DNA from: Thermoplasmatota archaeon
Lineage (GTDB): Archaea > Thermoplasmatota > Penumbrarchaeia > Penumbrarchaeales > Penumbrarchaeaceae
Direction of reading: 5' to 3'
Assembly: GCA_030600725.1 (NCBI GenBank)
Contig: JAUVLN010000018.1
Coordinates: 1 to 15,154 of the forward strand
Length of the DNA stretch: 15,154 nucleotides
The position numbers and the translations under genes were made by a program. Shown here piece by piece: positions 7,537 to 14,442 of this stretch (positions are counted from its first letter, which is position 1; each line of letters opens with the position of its first letter). Under the pieces are notes generated by a model. It was not told where the DNA came from. It saw only the letters and a list, made by a program, of their open reading frames with translations, and searched no databases.

Positions 7537-10500
7537 ATGGCAGTCGAAAAGAGTATGAAGACAATGGACGGGAACACCGCAGCAGCCCATGTCGGATACG
7601 CGTTCTCCGATGTGGCGGCGATCTATCCGATCACACCCTCATCATCAATGGGTGAGGTGGCCGATTCCTGGGCGGCACACGGGAGGAAGAATATCTTCGG
7701 ACAGGTCCTCAATATAGAGGAGATGCAATCCGAGGCAGGTGCTGCGGGAGCGGTTCACGGATTGCTTTCAGCCGGGGCCTATACAACAACGTTCACTGCC
7801 TCACAGGGCCTTCTACTGATGATTCCGAACATGTACAAGATAGCGGGAGAACTCATGCCGGTGGTATTTCACGTTTCAGCAAGGGCGATAGCCGGTCAGG
7901 CACTGTCGATCTTCGGAGATCACCAGGATGTAATGGCAGCAAGATCAACCGGATTCGCCCAGATATGCTCCGGATCAGTTCAGGAGGTGATGGATCTTGC
8001 CCTTGTTGCACATCTATCGACGATCAGGTCTCAGATACCTTTCATATCTTTTTTCGACGGTTTCAGGACCTCTCATGAGATACAGAAGATCGAGGTCACG
8101 GATTACGAGGACATGAAGACCCTGGTCGATTGGGAGGCCGTGAAGAAGCATAGAAGCAGGGCACTCAATCCGGAGCATCCTCACCTACGCGGAACAGCTC
8201 AGAATCCGGATGTATATTTCCAGATAACCGAGGCTGCAAACAGTTACTATCTCGCCGTACCAGATATTGTACAGGAGGAGATGGAAAAGGTCGGTAAGCT
8301 AACCGGGAGGGGATACAACATTTTCGATTACTACGGCGATGAGAACGCAGAAAATATCATCGTTATGATGGGATCAGGACAGGAGGCCGCCGAGGAGGCC
8401 GTGGATCACATCAATTCCAACGGTGGGTCTATCGGATTGATAAAGGTTAGGCTGTTCAGGCCGTTCTCGGCAAAGCATTTACTGAAGACTATCCCATCAT
8501 CGGTCAAGAGAATAACCGTTCTAGATAGAACAAAGGAGAACGGTGCGTTCGGCGATCCGCTGTATCTCGATGTATCCGTCGTACTGAAGGAAGTAGGGAG
8601 GGATATCAAGGTATATGCTGGAAGATACGGTCTTGGCTCAAAGGACTTTACACCTTCAATGATCAAGTCAGTATTCGATAATATGTCACAGGCCGAACCC
8701 AAGAACCACTTTACAGTAGGGATAGTGGATGACGTGACATTCACATCCCTGCCGATGATCGAATCGATCGATGCATCACCAAAAGGCACCGTTAGATGCA
8801 AGTTCTGGGGTCTTGGCGGAGATGGGACTGTCGGTGCGAACAAGGACGCCATCAAGATAATAGGGGATAATACGGATAAATTCGCTCAGGGATACTTCGC
8901 GTACGACTCAAAGAAATCAGGTGGGATAACAGTATCCCATCTGAGGTTTGGAGATGTTCCGATAAAATCGACGTACCTTATAGATGTTGCAGACTACACG
9001 GCCTGCCATCAGACATCCTATATCGATAAATATGATATACTGGAGGGATTGAAGGAAGGAGGAACGTTCGTATTCAATTCCCCCTGGTCATTGGAGGAGA
9101 TGGATAGGGAGTTGCCTGGACGTGTGAAAAGGACCATTGCCAGGAAGAACATCAAGTTCTACAATATAGATGCGATCAAGATAGCATCCGATATAGGACT
9201 TGGTACAAGGATCAACATGATCATGCAGACGGTATTCTTCAAGCTTGCCAACGTGATACCCGTTGATAATGCCGTGAAACTGCTGAAAGAAGCGATAGCG
9301 AAGACCTACGGAAAGAAGGGACAGCATATAGTTGATATGAACAACAAGGCGGTAGATGCGGCACTGGATCACATCGTTGAGGTTGAATATCCGGATAACT
9401 GGGCCGATTCACCTGATGAGATGCCCGTTATAGAGGGAGATAGACCGGATTTCATAAGAAATGTGGCCGATGTGATGAACAGGATGCAGGGAGCGACGCT
9501 ACCTGTAAGCAGTTTCACACCCGCCGGGTTCTTCCCGCCAGCGACCACTCAGTACGAGAAACGAGGTATCGCCATAAAAGTACCCAAGTGGATACCGGAA
9601 ATGTGTATCCAGTGCAATCAGTGCGCTTTCGTCTGTCCCCACGCGGTTATCAGGCCTTTTCTCGTCACCAAAGATGAGGCGGCCAATGCACCTGAAGGTT
9701 ACCAGGGATTGAAGGCAATGGGTCCGGGAATGGAGGATTACGAGTTCAAGATACAGATATCGGTGGAGGATTGTACCGGTTGTGGTAACTGTGCGGATAT
9801 CTGCCCTGCTCCAAAAGGAAAGGCCCTGGAGATGGAGCCGTATGCAACTCAGGTGAATGTACAAAAACCACTGTGGAACTACCTCAGCAAGCTTCCGTTA
9901 AGGGACGGAGGCATGGACAAGTACACGTTAAAGGGATCGCAGTTCCAGAAACCGCTATTCGAATTTCACGGCGCCTGCGGAGGCTGTGGCGAGACTCCAT
10001 ATATAAAATTGATCACCCAGCTTTTCGGAAACAGGATGATGATCGCAAACGCAACGGGATGTTCATCCATATACGGTGGGTCAGCCCCTGCGGTTCCCTG
10101 GGCGCTTGATGAGAACGGTCACGGACCCTCATGGGCGAACTCCCTCTTCGAGGATAACGCGGAGTATGGGTTCGGAATGAACCTTGCCATGACCCAGAGG
10201 AGGCTAGGCCTTGTTGATAAGGTGAACAAGGCACTTGAAGGTGAATTGGATGATGATCTGAAGGTGTTGTTCAATGAATGGCTTGAGAACTTTTCCAAAG
10301 GAGACGCCTCAAAGGAAATATCACTCAAGATACAGAAGAAGCTGGAGGGTATGGAGAGAAACAGCATCCTTGAGGAGATATGGGAGTCAAGGGATATCTT
10401 CACCAAACCCTCGGTGTGGGTATTCGGAGGAGATGGATGGGCATATGATATCGGCTTTGGTGGTCTGGATCATGTCATGGCAGTGGGGCACGATGTGAAC

Positions 10501-11052
10501 ATACTTGTCCTGGACACCGAGGTATATTCGAATACAGGCGGTCAGTCATCCAAGGCAACTCCCATAGGGTCGGTTGCCAAGTTCGCAGCATCAGGGAAGA
10601 AGACAGCCAAGAAGGATCTCGGAATGATGGCCATGAACTACGGCAATGTATACGTTGCATCCGTGGCCATGGGTGCAAACAAGGCCCAGTATCTAAAGGC
10701 TGTTAAAGAGGCGGAGGACTATCCGGGACCCTCCTTGATAATCGCCTATTCGCCATGTATAAACCACGGCCTCAAGAGGGGGATGGGGAAAACACAGGAA
10801 GAGGAGAAGAGGGCAGTTGAGGCAGGATACTGGTTCCTCTACAGATATGATCCAAGGCTCAAAGAGCAGGGAAAGAACCCTTTCCAGTTGGACTCGAAAG
10901 AGCCGACCGGAGATCTGAAGGAGTTCATAATGGGAGAGGTGAGATATCACACTTTGACACTGTCATTCCCGGAAGAGGCCGAGAAGCTCCACACGTTACT
11001 TGCGGAGAAAAGAAAAGAAAAATACCAGACATACAAGAGGATCGCCGAATAG
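7537..11052 (+). CDS. nifJ: Pyruvate:ferredoxin (flavodoxin) oxidoreductase, single-chain NifJ type
   Basis: This 1171-residue enzyme oxidatively decarboxylates pyruvate with CoA to acetyl-CoA, CO2 and reduced ferredoxin, or runs in reverse in carbon fixation. All domains of the single-chain form are present in order. The pyruvate/pyrophosphate-binding N-terminal region has YPITP (Thr33), Glu66 and SARAIAG (Arg116). Gamma-type and domain III regions run to about 670. A two-cluster ferredoxin domain follows (C690-C693-C696-C700 and C746-C749-C752-C756). The TPP domain has the proximal-cluster cysteines C814, C817, C842 and C1074 (SPCINHG), and the cofactor motif GGDGWAYDIG (964-973). It has the length of bacterial NifJ, and no key residue is missing. 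Most archaea use a multi-subunit PorABCD instead, so acquisition from bacteria is a reasonable inference. It is monocistronic, with its own promoter and terminator. Confidence 0.97.
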   Translation: MAVEKSMKTMDGNTAAAHVGYAFSDVAAIYPITPSSSMGEVADSWAAHGRKNIFGQVLNIEEMQSEAGAAGAVHGLLSAGAYTTTFTASQGLLLMIPNMYKIAGELMPVVFHVSARAIAGQALSIFGDHQDVMAARSTGFAQICSGSVQEVMDLALVAHLSTIRSQIPFISFFDGFRTSHEIQKIEVTDYEDMKTLVDWEAVKKHRSRALNPEHPHLRGTAQNPDVYFQITEAANSYYLAVPDIVQEEMEKVGKLTGRGYNIFDYYGDENAENIIVMMGSGQEAAEEAVDHINSNGGSIGLIKVRLFRPFSAKHLLKTIPSSVKRITVLDRTKENGAFGDPLYLDVSVVLKEVGRDIKVYAGRYGLGSKDFTPSMIKSVFDNMSQAEPKNHFTVGIVDDVTFTSLPMIESIDASPKGTVRCKFWGLGGDGTVGANKDAIKIIGDNTDKFAQGYFAYDSKKSGGITVSHLRFGDVPIKSTYLIDVADYTACHQTSYIDKYDILEGLKEGGTFVFNSPWSLEEMDRELPGRVKRTIARKNIKFYNIDAIKIASDIGLGTRINMIMQTVFFKLANVIPVDNAVKLLKEAIAKTYGKKGQHIVDMNNKAVDAALDHIVEVEYPDNWADSPDEMPVIEGDRPDFIRNVADVMNRMQGATLPVSSFTPAGFFPPATTQYEKRGIAIKVPKWIPEMCIQCNQCAFVCPHAVIRPFLVTKDEAANAPEGYQGLKAMGPGMEDYEFKIQISVEDCTGCGNCADICPAPKGKALEMEPYATQVNVQKPLWNYLSKLPLRDGGMDKYTLKGSQFQKPLFEFHGACGGCGETPYIKLITQLFGNRMMIANATGCSSIYGGSAPAVPWALDENGHGPSWANSLFEDNAEYGFGMNLAMTQRRLGLVDKVNKALEGELDDDLKVLFNEWLENFSKGDASKEISLKIQKKLEGMERNSILEEIWESRDIFTKPSVWVFGGDGWAYDIGFGGLDHVMAVGHDVNILVLDTEVYSNTGGQSSKATPIGSVAKFAASGKKTAKKDLGMMAMNYGNVYVASVAMGANKAQYLKAVKEAEDYPGPSLIIAYSPCINHGLKRGMGKTQEEEKRAVEAGYWFLYRYDPRLKEQGKNPFQLDSKEPTGDLKEFIMGEVRYHTLTLSFPEEAEKLHTLLAEKRKEKYQTYKRIAE

Positions 11053-11067
11053 GAAAAAAAATGATCG

Positions 11068-11098
11068 GGGGTTCGATCAGAACCCCAGATATCATTTT
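11068..11098 (+). terminator. nifJ terminator hairpin
   Basis: A perfect 7-bp stem (ggggttc 11068-11074, gaacccc 11080-11086) with loop gatca starts 15 bp after the nifJ stop. Outer arms atgat/atcat extend it, and tttt follows at 11095-11098. Confidence 0.75.
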
Positions 11099-11129
11099 AT
11101 TCTGTTCGATAGTGTGATGGGCATTATAA

Positions 11130-11253
11130 TGGGCCCGCCCTATCTTCCAAAGGAATATTGACACCATTAAATGTTGACAGATAAGGTGTCAGACCCTGTG
11201 AAAATCAGCTTATCAATGTATTCTTGGTGATTTTCACGGTCCGGGCGGGCCCA
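11130..11253. repeat. Structured GC-armed element A, upstream of the second transporter
   Basis: Perfect 11-bp outer arms, tgggcccgccc (11130-11140) and gggcgggccca (11243-11253), enclose further stems. These are a minor ttcc/ggaa stem (11145-11155), tgacacc/ggtgtca (11159-11165 and 11185-11191), and gtgaaaatca/tgattttcac (11198-11207 and 11228-11237), the last extended by gacc/ggtc across a 2-nt bulge. Bases 11158-11255 are repeated, with substitutions only, at 13281-13378. The outer arm is shared with the 3' end of tRNA-Val. It could be a MITE- or REP-like element, a decayed attachment site or a structured RNA. Confidence 0.7.
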
Positions 11254-11255
11254 CT
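11158..11255 (+). repeat. 98-bp direct repeat, copy 1
   Basis: It aligns without gaps to 13281-13378, with about 82 of 98 positions identical by hand count. The conserved blocks are gtgaaaatca and ggtccgggcg. The two copies bracket the second POT-like transporter in direct orientation. Confidence 0.85.
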
Positions 11256-11370
11256 GATGATAATTTTTATTCTAATTAGAAGAGGGTTTGGTGAATTCTA
11301 ATCCATAGAGGGCAAAGTAATTGATCGAAATTGAATTCCAGCATTTATTCTTTGATTAACAATGAAGAAT

Positions 11371-11380
11371 TAATTATAAT
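11371..11380 (+). promoter_or_regulatory. TATA-like promoter of the second transporter
   Basis: The sequence taattataat predicts a start near 11402 and a leader of about 34 nt. The leader would contain ggtga (11425-11429), a Shine-Dalgarno-like motif 6 nt before the ATG at 11436. Confidence 0.5.
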
Positions 11381-11435
11381 ACAACAAACCATGATGTCAC
11401 TGAAAAACAAGCCTCTTTAAAACTGGTGAAAGAAG

Positions 11436-13196
11436 ATGAAAACGAAATTACCAAGGGAATTCTGGGCGGTAAATGCCTCCAACCTTTTCGAAAGAGGAGC
11501 ATACTACGGAATGCTGGCTGTTTTCTCCTATCATCTCGTTTACAATGTCGGGATCGAGAGCTGGATGGTCGGCATCCTCACCGGTTTATCAATGGGATTG
11601 ATCAATTTCCTGCCGCTTATCTCCACTGCCATCGCCATCAAATACGGATTCAAGAGGATCCTTCTATTCTCTTATATCACCCTGGCTGTTGGATACATAA
11701 CCCTGGGTTTCGGATACAACCTCATATTGATATTCATGGCTGTGATCATAATGGGCCTGGGATCGGGTTTCGAAAAGGCTCTCATAGCTGCATCGATCTC
11801 ACATTCTTCAGATGAGAAAAACCGGGATTATGCATTCAATGTCTATTACTGGGTAATCAATTTTGGAGCATTTTTCATACCTTTGAGCATCACTTTCCTG
11901 TTCGCTCCCGAGAATTATGGTAACGTATTCTTCCTTATGGGGTTCTTCGTTCTTTCAAGTTTCATGATCATTCTCCTTTCATACAGAAATCCTGTGAAAC
12001 CCGACAGAACGATACCTGTGATGGATGCGGTGAAGAACCTCAAGGTTATTTTCAAGGATAGGAAATTTCTTCTTGTTTTGCTCATCTTTTCCGGCTGCTG
12101 GTTCATGCTCTACACCCGTAAACCGTTCACACCTTTATATATGATCGATTTTGATATACTTCCAGTCTGGTTTATTCCTATACTCGCCGCCCTGAATCCA
12201 GGGACAATTATCCTGTTGGGCCAGGTATGGGCCTATTTCATTAGAGATCGTGAGATCGATTCCTTGAAGCTGCTGATAGTTGGAGTTTTCATAATATCCG
12301 CAGGTTTCTTCATGATGGGTATAACACTGAATCCGGTCTTGTTCATTGCTGGTATCATAATCCTATCATTTGGTGAGATGGTTTCATATCCAGCTTTTCT
12401 CAGCTATGTATCGAAGATACCTCCCAAAGAAGAACGCTCTATTTACATGGGATATTCCTTCATACCATTGGCGATCGCTGGGATTACAGCACCCATAGCT
12501 GGTGGATTTCTATATTACCAGATAGCAGAGAAAATGGGAATGGGAAGACTTTTCTGGGCGATCATCGCATGCATAGGGTTGTTGGCAGCATCTGCCTTCA
12601 TACATTTTGACAGGCGATTCAATAAAAAGGAAAGAAGATCCAAGGTACCTGCGAATGCTCCGATGTTGCTCATTCCGGTGATCATCATTTTCGCTTTTGC
12701 CCTCGGACCGGACCCGTTCTATCGTGGATCTATGACCGGGGAAGATGAATTGGATGAAGAAAACTGGATATTTAACAACCAAACCGAAACCTTCGGTGGG
12801 GATTTGAATGAATTTGAATCTACAAATCACTTGATATCATCTCAGGATATGGGTATTGAATCTATCGCTTTGAAACTTGTTTGGTCAGATGAAGATGATA
12901 TCAGACGATTAAGAAGGTATGAGAACAGTGGAGATTCTTTTTCGGCCAAGATCATAGTGGAAAACAGTAAAGTGGATCAGAAAGAGTATACAAATGTTCA
13001 TGGTGATCCGGGTACAATAGAGTTAGAATATCGTCCCACCAACATGATCTATGAAGTAGTAATTGAGATTACCCTGATGGAATGTGGAGATCTACATGCA
13101 GTTATTGGTAGTGAGTTCCTAACTATCGAAGATACTTCAAATTCATATCAACTTGAGGTCTCCGTATCTTACATGGAACTGGAAACTCGGCTATGA
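11436..13196 (+). CDS. POT/PTR2-like MFS transporter with C-terminal domain (paralogue 2)
   Basis: This 586-residue paralogue of the transporter at 5122-6996 has the same architecture: about 12-13 membrane spans up to residue 425, then a soluble tail of about 150 residues. Helix 1 reads NLFERGAYYG. The POT motif ExxERxxYYG is kept except that its first Glu is Asn16. YYWVINFGAF (137-146) matches the second POT-like signature. The tail repeats LVWSDEDDIRR (481-491), a GD-type motif (MECGDL, 548-553) and EDTSNSYQLEVSVSYM, so transporter and tail were fused before duplication. ExxER is tied to proton coupling in POT proteins, so coupling or substrate may differ here. It stands alone, with direct repeats on both sides and no other gene between. 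The start is supported by ggtga 6 nt upstream. Confidence 0.85.
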   Translation: MKTKLPREFWAVNASNLFERGAYYGMLAVFSYHLVYNVGIESWMVGILTGLSMGLINFLPLISTAIAIKYGFKRILLFSYITLAVGYITLGFGYNLILIFMAVIIMGLGSGFEKALIAASISHSSDEKNRDYAFNVYYWVINFGAFFIPLSITFLFAPENYGNVFFLMGFFVLSSFMIILLSYRNPVKPDRTIPVMDAVKNLKVIFKDRKFLLVLLIFSGCWFMLYTRKPFTPLYMIDFDILPVWFIPILAALNPGTIILLGQVWAYFIRDREIDSLKLLIVGVFIISAGFFMMGITLNPVLFIAGIIILSFGEMVSYPAFLSYVSKIPPKEERSIYMGYSFIPLAIAGITAPIAGGFLYYQIAEKMGMGRLFWAIIACIGLLAASAFIHFDRRFNKKERRSKVPANAPMLLIPVIIIFAFALGPDPFYRGSMTGEDELDEENWIFNNQTETFGGDLNEFESTNHLISSQDMGIESIALKLVWSDEDDIRRLRRYENSGDSFSAKIIVENSKVDQKEYTNVHGDPGTIELEYRPTNMIYEVVIEITLMECGDLHAVIGSEFLTIEDTSNSYQLEVSVSYMELETRL

Positions 13197-13229
13197 ATAG
13201 AAAACGACAATTATTGATATGCTCATATA

Positions 13230-13378
13230 GACCCGCCCGGATTTTCTCAGGTAGAAAATGATATGTTGATATTCGAAAATCTGACACCATCAAACGTTGA
13301 CATATTGGGTGTCAGACCTTGTGAAAATCAGCTAATAGATGAATATTTGGAGATCTTCACGGTCCGGGCGTGCCCACT
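13230..13378. repeat. Structured GC-armed element B, downstream of the second transporter
   Basis: The outer arms are cgcccgga (13234-13241) and tccgggcg (13363-13370). Inside are attttct/agaaaat (13241-13259), ctgacacc/ggtgtcag (13281-13288 and 13308-13315), and gacc-gtgaa / ttcac-ggtc (13315-13325 and 13356-13364). Its right part is the second copy of the 98-bp repeat. The left part differs from element A by a longer first hairpin. Confidence 0.65.
13281..13378 (+). repeat. 98-bp direct repeat, copy 2
   Basis: It is the partner of 11158-11255, about 84% identical and ungapped. It begins 84 bp after the transporter stop. Confidence 0.85.
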
Positions 13379-13408
13379 ATCTTCATTTACAATTAATAAA
13401 AATCGTTA

Positions 13409-13503
13409 GTGGGCCCGCCCGGATATTTGACCAAAGGTGCGGATAAATGCCGAGAAACTCCTTTGGTCATACCAATGCTTAGCTATAGTTTAGATCGGGC
13501 GGG
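13409..13503. repeat. Structured GC-armed element C
   Basis: The left arm cccgcccg (13414-13421, within gtgggcccgcccgga) pairs with cgggcggg (13496-13503). Inside is a perfect 10-bp stem, tgaccaaagg (13428-13437) and cctttggtca (13460-13469), with a 22-nt loop. The interior is unlike elements A and B, so only the outer arms are shared. The left arm also forms a 16-bp stem (one mismatch) with the right arm of element B (13363-13378). Confidence 0.6.
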
Positions 13504-13525
13504 TACAATTGAACATTAATTACAA

Positions 13526-13567
13526 CCCACCATTTTTCCTCAATATATAGATTAAAAAAATGGTGGG
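13526..13567. repeat. Perfect 12-bp inverted repeat
   Basis: cccaccattttt (13526-13537) and aaaaatggtggg (13556-13567) form a perfect stem around an AT-rich 18-nt loop. Its right arm overlaps the left GC arm of element E. On either strand it could act as a transcription barrier, though no adjacent T-tract is convincing. Confidence 0.6.
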
Positions 13568-13658
13568 CCCGCCCGGAGGTTTCAAAAACTTGGTTTTTGA
13601 AAGCCGCGACTAATTCAACTGGAATTAGTCAAGCGTTTTCGAATCCGGGATAGGCCCA
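13565..13658. repeat. Structured GC-armed element E with tRNA-like right end
   Basis: The outer arms gggcccgcccgga (13565-13577) and tccggg-ata-ggccca (13644-13658) pair with a small internal mismatch. They enclose two perfect hairpins: tttcaaaaac/gtttttgaaa (13580-13602, loop ttg) and gactaattc/gaattagtc (13608-13630, loop aactg). The right end, 13638-13661, reads ttcgaatccggg-ata-ggcccattc. It matches the T-loop, T-stem, acceptor end and 3' flank of tRNA-Val at 21 positions, the only difference being ata for cg. Confidence 0.65.
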
Positions 13659-13687
13659 TTCGAAATTAAACAGTTAGAATATGAGAA

Positions 13688-13761
<74 letters not shown>

Positions 13762-13792
13762 AAACCTTGGGAAACCGTTGAAGGATAATAGA

Positions 13793-13800
13793 GATATAAA
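13793..13800 (-). promoter_or_regulatory. TATA box of tRNA-Val
   Basis: On the minus strand tttatatc lies about 35 bp before the first base of the tRNA. This predicts a start roughly 9 nt upstream of the mature 5' end, typical of archaeal tRNA genes. Confidence 0.65.
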
Positions 13801-13840
13801 CCTTGCTGAGATCGAACAACAGGAAGCCATGCAGGGGCAA

Positions 13841-13890
13841 CATATTATAGATAGTTCGTGATATTATACCCCCGAACAATGGAAGGAGGG
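13841..13890 (+). promoter_or_regulatory. Promoter and ribosome binding site of the coiled-coil/SPFH operon
   Basis: TATA-like blocks are catattatag (13840-13849) and atattatac (13861-13869). The first predicts a start near 13870 and keeps the strong Shine-Dalgarno ggaggg (13885-13890) in the leader, 5 nt before the ATG at 13896. Confidence 0.5.
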
Positions 13891-13895
13891 GTACC

Positions 13896-14429
13896 ATGTC
13901 AGATATAAGGGAGATAATTACACAGGATCAAGGCTGGATCAAGAGGATCCAGGCTTCTCTTCCGGGTTACAAGAAGTACCGCAATTGTGAAGATCTAAGG
14001 GCTGCGGACAGCCTGTTGAGACAGGATCTGTCAACAAGATTGGAGGGAGTAGAGGAGCAGGTCAAAGCAAGTAGAAACGAGTTATCGAGGTCCATGGAGA
14101 TGGACCTGCTCAACATCATCGGTGAATTGGTAAACCTCTCCCACAGGATTACGGAGAAAGTGAGACATGCACAGCAGGGCTACTCTCCATGGATATCCGG
14201 TGACGTGAGGATAGAGGAGGCCGAGCTGAACAGACTATATGAATTCGATCTATCACTATTCGAGGAGATCAAAAAACTCAAAGAGGAAGCGGATGGATTG
14301 AGAGGTTCATGTCAAACAGGATCATCTGACAGAAGGGATAAGATCGGATCCCTGAAGGACTCCATAATGGCATTTGAGAATATTTTCAACGGAAGGATCA
14401 GAAAGATAACAGAGGTCGCACAGAAATGA
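13896..14429 (+). CDS. Coiled-coil protein encoded upstream of a YdjI-like SPFH protein
   Basis: This 177-residue protein has no signal peptide or membrane span and is dominated by charged helices with heptad-like spacing, for example 45-70 (LSTRLEGVEEQVKASRNELS) and 108-135 (EEAELNRLYEFDLSLFEEIK). Two cysteines (29 and 139) are not in a metal motif. I do not recognise a named family. Its stop is 13 bp before the SPFH gene, which has its own gaggtgg site, so the two are almost certainly co-transcribed. Bacterial ydjI-type genes commonly sit beside coiled-coil PspA-like proteins in envelope-stress operons. A partner role at the membrane is therefore inferred, without detectable PspA similarity by eye. 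The ATG at 13896 follows a strong ribosome binding site. Confidence 0.8.
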   Translation: MSDIREIITQDQGWIKRIQASLPGYKKYRNCEDLRAADSLLRQDLSTRLEGVEEQVKASRNELSRSMEMDLLNIIGELVNLSHRITEKVRHAQQGYSPWISGDVRIEEAELNRLYEFDLSLFEEIKKLKEEADGLRGSCQTGSSDRRDKIGSLKDSIMAFENIFNGRIRKITEVAQK

Positions 14430-14442
14430 AGAGGTGGTTAAA

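Larger units (their letters stand above)
11053..11435. other. Gene-free interval between nifJ and the second transporter
   Basis: The interval holds the nifJ terminator, one complete structured element (11130-11253), an AT-rich stretch with the perfect 12-bp palindrome ttctaattagaa (11270-11281), two gaattc sites, and the transporter promoter. No convincing small gene is seen on either strand. Confidence 0.7.
13197..13687. other. Gene-free interval packed with structured repeats
   Basis: No plausible protein gene is seen on either strand. Almost the whole interval is made of elements B, C and E and a hairpin between C and E, all joined by copies of the GC arm also found at the 3' end of tRNA-Val. 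Confidence 0.75.

Noticed and set aside
11130..11253. Riboswitch for the second transporter
   Set aside because: The element lies upstream of the predicted transcription start near 11402, and a related copy lies downstream of the gene, so a 5'-leader sensor does not fit.
11426..11815. 129-codon plus-strand frame starting just before the second transporter
   Set aside because: It overlaps the transporter in another frame; the transporter frame has membrane spans and a paralogue, this one has neither.
13409..13658. CRISPR array
   Set aside because: GC arms recur with similar spacing, but they alternate in orientation, the intervals are 80-130 bp with internal hairpins, and no cas genes are present.
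11130..13658. Insertion sequence with transposase
   Set aside because: The arms look like terminal inverted repeats, but the only gene in the span is a transporter; no transposase or integrase is present and no clear target duplications were found.
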